From Flavobacteriales bacterium (GTDB lineage: Bacteria; Bacteroidota; Bacteroidia; Flavobacteriales; BACL11), in the NCBI GenBank assembly GCA_002705205.1, contig PAHP01000019.1, forward strand, positions 1-39,846: a DNA stretch of 39,846 nt, written 5' to 3'. Below the pieces are notes generated by a model. That model saw only the letters and a list, made by a program, of their open reading frames with translations. It was not told the DNA's origin and made no database searches. Positions within the stretch are counted from its first letter, which is position 1, and each line of letters starts with the position of its first letter. Position numbers and translations under genes: made by a program. Positions 19,168 through 28,654 of the stretch are shown here, in pieces.

Positions 19168-20040
19168 TTATTGTTCAATTAACTTCTTTAAATCTTGTGT
19201 TATTTTCTCAGAAGCTTTTACCAGTGGTAATCTAACCTCACTTTTACAAATACCTAAAACCTGCAAGCAAGCCTTCACTCCTACTGGATTTCCTTCTTCA
19301 TATAACGGTTGATAGAAAGCATATAATCGTTTATGTAATTCGCCTGCTATTACATTATTCGCTGAAATACCAAAAGAAACCATATCCGAATACTCTTTTG
19401 GATGAGTTTGACCAATTACTGATATGACTCCCTCTGCTCCCATATAAATCATTGGCAAAGTAAGACCGTCATCACCTGACAATACTATAAATCTGGATGG
19501 CTTTCCTTGTATTATTTTCATAATCTGATCCATATCTCCAGAAGCTTCCTTAATTGCAACAATATTTTCAAATTCACTAGCTAATCTCAAAGTAGTCTCA
19601 GCACTTATGTTGCTAGCTGTACGTCCAGGAACATTATACATAATTATTGGTAAAGGACTATTTTTACTAATCATTTTATAATGCTGATAAATCCCCTCCT
19701 GACTAGGCTTATTATAACAAGGAGAGACAGATAATATAGCATCAATCCCATCTAAATTAGTACTCTGCAGATCTGAAACAATTTGCATCGTATTGTTTCC
19801 TCCAATGCCTAAAACAATAGGTAATCTTTCTTTATTTATCTCTTTACAGAAATTAACAACCTCTATCTTCTCTTCTTTACTTAAGGTTGCACTTTCACCA
19901 GTTGTCCCCATTAAAACTAAATAATCAACTCCTCCATCGATCACATGTGTCAGTAAGCTCTCTAAACCCTTATAATCAATTGATTTATCAGCGTTAAAAG
20001 GAGTAACTAAAGCTACCCCAGTTCCTTTTATTTTTTCCAT
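19168..20040 (-). CDS. dapA: 4-hydroxy-tetrahydrodipicolinate synthase
   Basis: This 290-residue TIM-barrel enzyme condenses pyruvate with aspartate semialdehyde, committing carbon to diaminopimelate and lysine. Key positions are all present: GTTGES (45-50) with Thr46/Thr47, Tyr135 in MYNVPGRT (134-141), and the Schiff-base Lys164 in VAIKEASGD. The spacing follows E. coli DapA (Thr44, Tyr133, Arg138, Lys161). The product feeds peptidoglycan synthesis, consistent with the nearby envelope gene bamD. It starts two bases after the DUF6913-like gene, so it belongs to the operon led by prmC or ligA. Confidence 0.97.
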   Translation of the reverse strand: MEKIKGTGVALVTPFNADKSIDYKGLESLLTHVIDGGVDYLVLMGTTGESATLSKEEKIEVVNFCKEINKERLPIVLGIGGNNTMQIVSDLQSTNLDGIDAILSVSPCYNKPSQEGIYQHYKMISKNSPLPIIMYNVPGRTASNISAETTLRLASEFENIVAIKEASGDMDQIMKIIQGKPSRFIVLSGDDGLTLPMIYMGAEGVISVIGQTHPKEYSDMVSFGISANNVIAGELHKRLYAFYQPLYEEGNPVGVKACLQVLGICKSEVRLPLVKASEKITQDLKKLIEQ

Positions 20041-20042
20041 TC

Positions 20043-20584
20043 TTACTTATTTATTAAATTGATATAATGTTTTATTTCATGTATCAGCCTCTGCATACTC
20101 CTGTCCTCTTTTAAGGAAATCATCAAATCATAAATCTCGTAATCTTCCTCATATATGCCTATCTTAAAATGTGCAATAGAACTTGCTACTAAATACTTAA
20201 TTGGAATTGTAGTGCTATCACATAAATTTATTAAAATATCATATTCTTTTGTTATAAAATTATCAATAATATAATTCTGAGGTTTATAATACCAATTCAA
20301 GTCTTTCTGATAAAAAAAATCATATTGCAATTTTGGTGTATGACAATAAGAAAGCTCTTTAGCATTTACATAGCCCAGAGCTTTAACATCCTTTTTTAAA
20401 TCAAAAAAATAAGAGACAAAAGGCTGTATTATCTTTATCTGATTTTCAGATGTAGCATCATACAAGATTCCAATTGATTTTGCATCATCAAGATTACAAA
20501 CCTCTTTGATTCTTGAGTTTGTTTGTAATTCTCTTTGAAAAACCCATTTCCCTACCTTTTGTTTAAAATCTTCAAGAAACTGCA

Positions 20585-20585
<1 letters not shown>
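20043..20585 (-). CDS. DUF6913-like hypothetical protein
   Basis: This 180-residue soluble protein has no signal peptide or membrane helix. Sequence features such as SIGILYDATSENQIKIIQPF, FFDLKKDVKALGYVN and DILINLCDSTTIPIKYLVAS agree with what I remember of DUF6913, a Bacteroidota family of unknown function often found between ligA and dapA. The central part looks like an alternating alpha/beta fold, and FYQKDLNWYYKP is a typical aromatic-rich stretch. Its ATG shares one base with the ligA stop codon, and dapA begins two bases after its end, so it is translated together with both. No function can be assigned. Confidence 0.75.
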
Positions 20586-22576
<1,991 letters not shown>

Positions 22577-23044
22577 TTATTTTTGATAAGGCAAGTGTGA
22601 GTCGTGTAAAATAATCTTTATGCTACCACAATCATCTTTCTTATATACAAAAGAAAACTCAACTTTCAAATTACCATCAGCATTCTTAAAATAATAGTTA
22701 CCCATTGCAATAGCAATATTATCAAAAACCTGAATACCAGTATTCTCCCACCTTACACTCTCCCATCCTTTAAGTGCAAAACCATCATCTTCTCTGAAAT
22801 TAGAATTGCCAGCAATAAAATATGAAAGAGCTGACTCTTTTGTTTTCCTGAACTGAATATCAGAAGCAAGAGTTGGTTTAAATAATACCTTAGATGAATC
22901 ATACGCATAAAGTCTATCAATAAAATTAGATGCTTCAATTATGTAATCCTTATTTTCTTGATGTTTTGAAACTATTTTTAACAATCCATCTGACCATTGT
23001 TTCTGTATGTCTAAAACTTCTTCTTTTGTTATCATGTGACACAT
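22577..23044 (-). CDS. SnoaL/NTF2-like fold protein
   Basis: This protein of about 155 residues begins with ITKEEVLDIQKQWSDGLLKI and contains LYAYDSSKVLFKPTLAS, ALSYFIAGN and the ending KIILHDSHLP. These are typical of a small cone-fold (NTF2/SnoaL or CaMKII-association-like) family that is often mislabelled phosphoribosyl-AMP cyclohydrolase. No catalytic residues can be named. Three starts are possible: a TTG at 23059, which is part of a -7 promoter box, and ATGs at 23044 and 23035. I use the first ATG after that box. It lies between prmC and ligA, directly abutting the ligA ATG. Confidence 0.7.
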   Translation of the reverse strand: MCHMITKEEVLDIQKQWSDGLLKIVSKHQENKDYIIEASNFIDRLYAYDSSKVLFKPTLASDIQFRKTKESALSYFIAGNSNFREDDGFALKGWESVRWENTGIQVFDNIAIAMGNYYFKNADGNLKVEFSFVYKKDDCGSIKIILHDSHLPYQK

Positions 23045-23056
23045 ATTTATATTTAT

Positions 23057-23064
23057 CAAAAATA
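23057..23064 (-). promoter_or_regulatory. -7 promoter box before the NTF2-like gene and ligA
   Basis: TATTTTTG on the minus strand matches TAnnTTTG exactly and ends 12 bases before the ATG at 23044, between the prmC stop and the NTF2-like gene. It may let the ligA-dapA segment be transcribed without prmC. No -33 element is evident, so the match could be chance in AT-rich DNA. Confidence 0.4.
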
Positions 23065-23065
23065 A

Positions 23066-23899
23066 TTATTTCTTTACAGATTTTATCATTCTATCTTTAC
23101 CGTTTACATCTTTTTTCAACTCAATATCAACAAAACCAATCTGAGATAATATTAATATGATTTCTTTTCCAAATTGCTCATTAATCTCAAAAAACAACTT
23201 ACCATTAATATTAAGACTCTCAAATGCTAATTCAGAGATCTTTTGATAGAAAGCAAGTGGATTTTTATCATCCACAAAAAGTGCTAAACTAGGTTCAAAA
23301 TTAAGAACATTATTATTCATATTTACTTTCTGAGTGTTTAATACATAAGGAGGATTACTTACAATAAGATCTACTGCTTCTAAAGTATTTAACTTAAATA
23401 TATCTTGCTGTATAAAGTGAATGTTTTGCTGATTTTTTTCAGCATTCTCTCTAGCAATCTTAAGCGCATTACTAGAAACGTCTAACGCATATATTTTAGC
23501 CTGAGAATTTCTAGCTAATGCAATAGAAATACAACCGCTACCCGCACCAATATCTAAAGCACTTTCAAAATCTTCTTTAAGAATCCAATCAACTAACTCT
23601 TCCGTCTCTGGTCTAGGAATTAAGGTATGTTGATTAACTTTCAGCTCTAACCCATAAAAATATGCTTTACCTAATATATACTGAATTGGTTTATTCCTTT
23701 TTAAATCAATTATTATTTGATGTAATCTTGTAACAGTATCACTAGTCAACTGCTGATTAGCATTTATAATACAATCAGAACGACTATAACCTAAAAGATG
23801 ATTAATTGCAATGTACGCAAAAGAAGTTATCTCTCTTTGTTCAACAGTTCCTAAAAGCTCTCTCTTAAAAAATGGCAAAATATTGCTGACTTTTTGCAT
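23066..23899 (-). CDS. prmC: Peptide chain release factor N5-glutamine methyltransferase
   Basis: This 277-residue enzyme methylates the Gln of the GGQ motif in release factors RF1 and RF2, which is needed for efficient translation termination. The N-terminal helical domain (1-75) recognises the factor. The SAM-binding core has ALDIGAGSGCISIALA (114-129), Asp140 at the ribose position, and the catalytic NPPY at 182-185. IPRPETEELVDW just before the core is diagnostic of PrmC/HemK. The gene is divergent from ribD across 34 bases that hold both promoters, and its own -7 box ends four bases before the ATG. Confidence 0.96.
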   Translation of the reverse strand: MQKVSNILPFFKRELLGTVEQREITSFAYIAINHLLGYSRSDCIINANQQLTSDTVTRLHQIIIDLKRNKPIQYILGKAYFYGLELKVNQHTLIPRPETEELVDWILKEDFESALDIGAGSGCISIALARNSQAKIYALDVSSNALKIARENAEKNQQNIHFIQQDIFKLNTLEAVDLIVSNPPYVLNTQKVNMNNNVLNFEPSLALFVDDKNPLAFYQKISELAFESLNINGKLFFEINEQFGKEIILILSQIGFVDIELKKDVNGKDRMIKSVKK

Positions 23900-23903
23900 G
23901 CTA

Positions 23904-23911
23904 CAAATGTA
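23904..23911 (-). promoter_or_regulatory. -7 promoter box for prmC
   Basis: TACATTTG on the minus strand is an exact TAnnTTTG and ends four bases before the prmC ATG, which predicts a leaderless transcript. It lies 10 bases from the ribD -7 box on the opposite strand, so RNA polymerase should not be able to occupy both at once. Confidence 0.6.
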
Positions 23912-23921
23912 TTCATTTTGC

Positions 23922-23929
23922 TATTTTTG
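23922..23929 (+). promoter_or_regulatory. -7 promoter box for ribD
   Basis: TATTTTTG is an exact TAnnTTTG ending four bases before the ribD ATG at 23934. A TTTG at 23893-23896 lies 25 bases upstream, a little far for a -33 element. No FMN riboswitch (RFN element) precedes ribD, as there are only 34 bases between it and prmC. Confidence 0.6.
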
Positions 23930-23933
23930 ACGT

Positions 23934-24965
23934 ATGCAAAATCATGAGTTTTTCATGCAAAAATGTATTGAACTGTCAAAGAATGGGATTGGGTCAGTTT
24001 CACCAAACCCTATTGTTGGCTCTTTAATTGTTTATAATGGAAAAGTTATCGGTGAAGGATACCATGAAAGACCTGGTTCAAATCATGCAGAAGTAAATGC
24101 TATAAATAGTGTAAAAGATAAATCTCTTCTATCAAAATCTACTTTATATGTAAACTTAGAGCCCTGCTCACATTTTGGAAAAACCCCACCATGTTCAGAT
24201 CTTATTATTAAATGCAAAATCCCTACTGTTGTAGTGGGGTGTATAGACACTTATTCAGAAGTATCTGGAACCGGAATTGAGAAATTGAGGAAAGCTGGAA
24301 TTGATGTGAAAATTGAAATTATGAAAAAAGAAAGCAGAGAACTGAATAAAAGATTTTTCACTTTCCATGAAAAAAAAAGGCCTTACATCATATTAAAATG
24401 GGCAGAGAGTAAAGATGGGTTTATTGCTCCTAAATATCAAACTGGACCTTTTTGGATGACTTCTGCTAAATCAAAGAAATTAGTACATAAATGGAGATCA
24501 GAAGAAGATGCAATATTAATAGGAAGAATTACTGCTGAGAAAGATAACCCATCTCTAACAGTTCGTGAAACCAAAGGAGACAACCCAATCCGAATTATAA
24601 TTGACAAAGATTTAAAACTATCCTCAAATCTTAAATTATTTAACTCTAAATCTGAAACCATTATAATTAATGAAATAAAAACAGATTATAAATCTAAGAA
24701 TAATAATTATATTAAAGTAGATTTCAATGGCTTGATTAACAACATGCTATATGAATTATATAAGCGAAGAATTCAATCATTAATCATTGAGGGGGGAGCT
24801 ACTACCATACAATCTTTTATTGATAAGAATATTTGGGATGAAGCAAGAATATTTAAGGCAAATAAAAATATAGAAAATGGGGTAAGACCACCAAAAATCA
24901 ATGGCAAAATATCATCTGAAATACAAATAGATACAGATTCCTTAAAAATCATTATAAATGATTAA
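23934..24965 (+). CDS. ribD: Bifunctional riboflavin biosynthesis deaminase/reductase
   Basis: This 343-residue enzyme carries out the deamination and side-chain reduction steps between GTP cyclohydrolase II product and the ribitylamino intermediate of riboflavin. The deaminase half (1-145) has zinc ligands His51, Cys78 and Cys87 in HAEVNA and EPCSHFGKTPPC, with Glu53 as the proton shuttle. The reductase half (from about 150) starts RPYIILKWAESKDGFI and contains EDAILIGRITAEKDNP and IEGGATTIQSFI, the NADPH-binding signatures. It heads a plus-strand unit: its last 8 bases overlap a transporter gene. No other riboflavin genes are in the window. Confidence 0.97.
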   Translation: MQNHEFFMQKCIELSKNGIGSVSPNPIVGSLIVYNGKVIGEGYHERPGSNHAEVNAINSVKDKSLLSKSTLYVNLEPCSHFGKTPPCSDLIIKCKIPTVVVGCIDTYSEVSGTGIEKLRKAGIDVKIEIMKKESRELNKRFFTFHEKKRPYIILKWAESKDGFIAPKYQTGPFWMTSAKSKKLVHKWRSEEDAILIGRITAEKDNPSLTVRETKGDNPIRIIIDKDLKLSSNLKLFNSKSETIIINEIKTDYKSKNNNYIKVDFNGLINNMLYELYKRRIQSLIIEGGATTIQSFIDKNIWDEARIFKANKNIENGVRPPKINGKISSEIQIDTDSLKIIIND

Positions 24966-25827
24966 TGTATTATATACTATATTTCTTTTTAATATTATAA
25001 TTATTCTATTTAAGATGCTCAAGAAATATAAAGTAGATAATCTACAAACATTAATTGTCAATTATTTAACAGCTGCAATATTATCGTATTTCTTGTTAGA
25101 ACAAGATTTCTCTATATATCACATCTTGCAATCTGACTGGATAATGCATTCAATTATAATTGGATCACTATTTATTATTGTATTTAACTTTTACGCGTTC
25201 GGAATACAAAAAGTAGGAATTTCAGTAACTACAGTTGCGAATAAGATATCTTTAATTATACCTGTATGTACCGCACTAATATTATATCCTAAAGAAAATA
25301 GCTTTGATGAATTAAAAGTAATAGCATTATTCTTAGCTCTTATTGGGATATATTTATCAACCACTAAAGGTGGCAAAATCACATTTGACAAAAAATATTT
25401 ATGGATTATTATTTTAGTCTTTACAGGGCAAGGGGTCTCAGATGCAATATTTAATGATTTTGCCCAAAGATTCCCCAATGAAGGAGGTTATTTATTCTTC
25501 ATGTCATTATTCCTTTTCGCTAGCATTACTGGAATTTTATTATACATCTTCTCAGGAAAATATATTAAATTAAAGAATCCATTACAATTAAAAAGTCTTT
25601 CTTGGGGTATTCTTCTTGGCATCCCTAACTTCTTTTCTTTAGTATTCTTTTTAAAAGCGTTAAATGATCCTGAACTAGCAAGCTCAATTATTTTTCCTCT
25701 TGTAAGCATGGGGGTTATTATAAGTTCATCTATTATAGGAACAGTTCTTTTTAAAGAAAAATTAAGCAACAATAATTGGATTGGGATACTGCTTTCTATT
25801 TGTGCTATTTATATCTTATCAATCTGA
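24958..25827 (+). CDS. DMT superfamily (EamA-like) transporter
   Basis: This 289-residue integral membrane protein has about ten hydrophobic segments spread along its length, arranged as two five-helix halves, as in drug/metabolite transporters. The end of each half shows typical ALFLALIGIYLSTTKGGKI and NWIGILLSICAIYILSI helices following a short basic turn. The substrate is unknown. The link with ribD (8-base overlap) and a YigZ gene (shared base in TGATG) shows co-translation but does not itself identify a substrate, although flavin export or uptake would be one idea to test. Confidence 0.88.
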   Translation: MINVLYTIFLFNIIIILFKMLKKYKVDNLQTLIVNYLTAAILSYFLLEQDFSIYHILQSDWIMHSIIIGSLFIIVFNFYAFGIQKVGISVTTVANKISLIIPVCTALILYPKENSFDELKVIALFLALIGIYLSTTKGGKITFDKKYLWIIILVFTGQGVSDAIFNDFAQRFPNEGGYLFFMSLFLFASITGILLYIFSGKYIKLKNPLQLKSLSWGILLGIPNFFSLVFFLKALNDPELASSIIFPLVSMGVIISSSIIGTVLFKEKLSNNNWIGILLSICAIYILSI

Positions 25828-26438
25828 TGTTTAACAACAATTATAAAGAAATAAAAAATCCAACAATAGGATTTTATAAAGAAAAGGGGAGTAAATTTAT
25901 CTCATATCTATTTCCTGTTTATTCAGAAGAAGATGTAAAAGAAAAACTAGTGAAAATCAAGAAACTTGAACATGCTGCAAGACATCATTGTTATGCCTAT
26001 ATTATAAATTCTGATAAATCAGAACAAAGAGCAAATGATGATGGAGAGCCATCATCTACTGCAGGAAAACCAATTTTAGGACAGATACAATCTAACAACT
26101 TAACAAATACTCTAATTATTGTAGCTAGATATTTTGGAGGAACAAAACTTGGCGTGCCTGGATTAATACGTTCTTACAAGAAAGCTGCTTCAGATGCAAT
26201 ATCTAGCGGTATTATTCTCAAAAAAACTATAAAAGAAGAATATAAAGTAGATTTTAAATTCCCACAAATAAATAATGTAATGCGCCTGATAAAAGAAAAT
26301 GAACTAGAAGTGGTAAGCACTAACTTTAAAACAGATTGCACCCTCATATTTACAGTTCCAAAGAACAAGGCCGATAATATTGTATGTAAATTTAAAAATA
26401 ATCATAAACTAAAGTTAAAATACTTAAAAACGATATAG
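25827..26438 (+). CDS. yigZ: YigZ/IMPACT family protein
   Basis: The protein has 203 residues, the usual family size, when started at the ATG at 25827, which shares its A with the TGA of the transporter. Signature segments of the UPF0029/IMPACT domain are clear: HHCYAYII, DDGEPSSTAGKPIL (about 74-87) and IVARYFGGTKLGVPGLIRSY, followed by a C-terminal ferredoxin-like domain. Bacterial YigZ is of uncertain function; the eukaryotic relative IMPACT regulates Gcn2. A start at 25776 inside the transporter would add 17 unrelated residues and is rejected. The next gene begins immediately after its stop codon. Confidence 0.93.
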   Translation: MFNNNYKEIKNPTIGFYKEKGSKFISYLFPVYSEEDVKEKLVKIKKLEHAARHHCYAYIINSDKSEQRANDDGEPSSTAGKPILGQIQSNNLTNTLIIVARYFGGTKLGVPGLIRSYKKAASDAISSGIILKKTIKEEYKVDFKFPQINNVMRLIKENELEVVSTNFKTDCTLIFTVPKNKADNIVCKFKNNHKLKLKYLKTI

Positions 26439-27350
26439 ATGGAACTACTAAAAGAAATATGCAAAATACATGCTCCCTCAGGAGAAGAACTGGCTATGAG
26501 TAAATTCCTACTCAAATACATCAAACAGAATCAAAACAAATGGAAAATAAAACCAAAAATTCATTTTGGAGATGGATTCCAAGATAATATTATTCTAGTA
26601 TTTGGAGATAACCCTAGGACCGCAATTTTTTCTCATATGGACTCAATTGGTTTTACAGTAAAATATGATAATGAGATTGTCAAAATTGGAGGACCAATAA
26701 CTACTGAAGGAATTATTTTAGTCGGAGAAGATAGTATCGGTAAGATTGAAGGAAAGCTAACTACGAAGAAAAACAGACTATTTATTGATTTTCACAGAAA
26801 TATTGAAAGAGGAACCTCGCTAACCTTTAAAATAGATTTTAGAGAAACTGAGGACTTTATTCAATCCTGCTATATAGATAATAGATTAGGAGTCTGGAAC
26901 TGCCTACAGATAGCAAAAACACTTGAAGAAGGAATAATTGTATTCTCATCATGGGAAGAGCATGGTGGTGGCTCTGTTGGTTATCTAGGTAAATTTATCT
27001 ACGATACGTATAATATTAACCAAGCTTTAATCTCTGATATTACCTGGATAACCAAAGGAGTAAAGCATGGAAAAGGATGCGTCATTTCCTTAAGAGATAG
27101 TGGGATCCCAAGAAAATCATATGTAAATAAGATTATAGATATTGCTAAAGAAGCTGCAATACCTTTTCAGCTAGAAGTAGAAAGTACAGGAGGAAGTGAT
27201 GGGAACGGGTTACAAAAAAGTGACTACCCTTGGGACTGGTGTTTTGTTGGGGCTCCAGAAGACAATGTACACTCACCAGATGAGAAAGTTCATAAAAAAG
27301 ATATTGATTCTATGGTAAGACTGTATAAGCAGCTATTGAAAAAACTTTAA
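26439..27350 (+). CDS. M42/M20-like zinc aminopeptidase
   Basis: This 303-residue cytoplasmic metallohydrolase shows a co-catalytic di-zinc pattern: His66 and Asp68 in FSHMDS, Asp147 in CYIDNRLG, Glu173-Glu174 in SWEEHGGG, Asp200 in LISDITW and His278 in APEDNVHSPDEK. This is the ligand order of clan MH enzymes (M20, M28, M42). The NVHSP-type ending and DNRLG favour an M42-like aminopeptidase, although the protein is shorter than typical M42 enzymes (about 340-360). It lacks a signal peptide. It is the last gene of the ribD unit and abuts yigZ with no gap; it converges on the small gene at 27381. Confidence 0.85.
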   Translation: MELLKEICKIHAPSGEELAMSKFLLKYIKQNQNKWKIKPKIHFGDGFQDNIILVFGDNPRTAIFSHMDSIGFTVKYDNEIVKIGGPITTEGIILVGEDSIGKIEGKLTTKKNRLFIDFHRNIERGTSLTFKIDFRETEDFIQSCYIDNRLGVWNCLQIAKTLEEGIIVFSSWEEHGGGSVGYLGKFIYDTYNINQALISDITWITKGVKHGKGCVISLRDSGIPRKSYVNKIIDIAKEAAIPFQLEVESTGGSDGNGLQKSDYPWDWCFVGAPEDNVHSPDEKVHKKDIDSMVRLYKQLLKKL

Positions 27351-27380
27351 GAATCCTTTTTGATGACTTTTAGTTGGCTC

Positions 27381-27524
27381 CTACACACCAAAGTCAGACA
27401 GTGGTTTTTCCATTGGATTAAATCCAGGGTCTAAATACCAACAATAAATTGGAGCTAATATTCCAAGTATAATACAAAAAATAAGATAAGCCCTTCGTAA
27501 CAGCTTAACTTTCACATACTTCAT
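27381..27524 (-). CDS. 47-residue membrane protein, translationally coupled to the lipoprotein gene
   Basis: A short gene whose ATG overlaps the stop of the upstream lipoprotein gene (ATGA at 27521-27524). The protein has a basic start (MKYVKVKLLRR), one hydrophobic helix (AYLIFCIILGILAPIYCWYL) and a short tail ending NPMEKPLSDFGV. The coupling, the proper topology (positive inside) and the non-random tail argue that it is real. The tail, with its Asn-Pro and Ser-Asp-Phe-Gly, looks as if it might continue into a larger membrane protein, so a truncated remnant is also possible. It would be expressed under the cobalamin riboswitch. I do not recognise a family. Confidence 0.6.
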   Translation of the reverse strand: MKYVKVKLLRRAYLIFCIILGILAPIYCWYLDPGFNPMEKPLSDFGV

Positions 27525-28594
27525 TGATAAAAATTAATATTGCTTACATTACCAGCAACAATAATCGTATCAATAAACTGATCTGTATCTATATTATACT
27601 TATATATTGTATTCTTGCTATTTTCTGAATCATTAATGTATAAAACATTCCTTGTGTAATACTGCGTTAATGAATCACTTACAACCTCAGAATACTCCTC
27701 TTCTTGATAGTACAAGACATCAGAAATAGTATTAATAATATTAGTATAGTCAGTTCCATTTGAATTGACACTATAGATACCATCAGATGCCGTAAAATAG
27801 TATTTATTATCATCATTGTCGGACACTAGATTTTTAGCATTATAAACATCATCTAATTGCTGCGTCCAAATCACTTCCCTATTCAAGGGATTAACGCTTA
27901 CCAATGTTGCATTTGTATTATAATCCATATTATTTGGATCATAGATACCTTTACATAGAACCTTTAGGTTATTAACCCATACGGCAGAATTAGGATTATC
28001 TCCAATAGTTATACTACCCCAGGAATCAGCCAATGGAACTAAGTCATCTCTATAATCTATAATAAAAATAGTCGAATCTTTTAACGAATCAGCAATAGCA
28101 CCTCCATTCATAACAAATGAGCGATATAAATTTTTAATAATAGAGATAGGCTTGGTACTATCTCCTGTTTCTATATCTGAAGTAATCTCCATTACATCAA
28201 GATTAACAACCTTTACCTTTGAATCTCCCATATCAACTACAAACATTCTGTCTTCTGGACTCACAAACTCAAAATCAATTGCATCTACAAATCCACCAGT
28301 CCAATCACCTTTTTCAAAGGTTTTAACATTTGCTGTAAAAAGATTATTATCAGTTAAAATATATGCTCTTGTTGTTTTGAATTTAATCCTTTTAACATTA
28401 GACAATGTAGTATTATTTACCGTTGCATATATTTGATTCTTAACCGTATCTCCATCAAAAAAACTAACTCCATTATCAGTAGCTATATACAAACCAACAC
28501 CATAATTATTACTAAGTATTGGACTTTCTTCATTCTCTTCTTTACAAGAAGAAATAAACACTAGAGCAAGAAGAAAATAGTTAATTAATTTCAT
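27521..28594 (-). CDS. Surface lipoprotein with beta-propeller-like repeats (BtuG-like candidate)
   Basis: This 357-residue lipoprotein has a lipobox FISSC, with the cysteine at residue 17 followed by KEENEE, matching the K-(D/E)2 export signal that sends Bacteroidota lipoproteins to the cell surface. The mature part is made of short beta strands with recurrent patterns (DRMFVVDMGDSKVKVVNLD, SKNTIYKYNIDTDQFIDT) like YncE/DUF5074-type propellers. It lies second in a unit headed by a cobalamin riboswitch, and gut Bacteroides use a propeller lipoprotein, BtuG, to bind vitamin B12 at the surface (established knowledge). A B12-binding role here is inference from context and fold impression. A near-consensus -7 box (TATCTTTA) upstream may give extra expression. 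Confidence 0.72.
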   Translation of the reverse strand: MKLINYFLLALVFISSCKEENEESPILSNNYGVGLYIATDNGVSFFDGDTVKNQIYATVNNTTLSNVKRIKFKTTRAYILTDNNLFTANVKTFEKGDWTGGFVDAIDFEFVSPEDRMFVVDMGDSKVKVVNLDVMEITSDIETGDSTKPISIIKNLYRSFVMNGGAIADSLKDSTIFIIDYRDDLVPLADSWGSITIGDNPNSAVWVNNLKVLCKGIYDPNNMDYNTNATLVSVNPLNREVIWTQQLDDVYNAKNLVSDNDDNKYYFTASDGIYSVNSNGTDYTNIINTISDVLYYQEEEYSEVVSDSLTQYYTRNVLYINDSENSKNTIYKYNIDTDQFIDTIIVAGNVSNINFYQ

Positions 28595-28654
28595 ATTCTA
28601 TTTTTTTGGTAAAGATAAGAAAATGAAATGAATCTAAAATATTTTCCAGCTATT

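Noticed and set aside
23045-23059. TTG start of the NTF2-like gene
   Set aside because: The TTG is the end of a TATTTTTG promoter box; ATG codons follow just downstream.
23900-23933. FMN riboswitch before ribD
   Set aside because: There are only 34 bases, all promoter; none of the RFN conserved blocks is present.
25776-25826. Start of yigZ inside the transporter gene
   Set aside because: The 17 extra residues mirror the transporter's last codons in another frame and are absent from the normal family start; TGATG coupling is a better fit.
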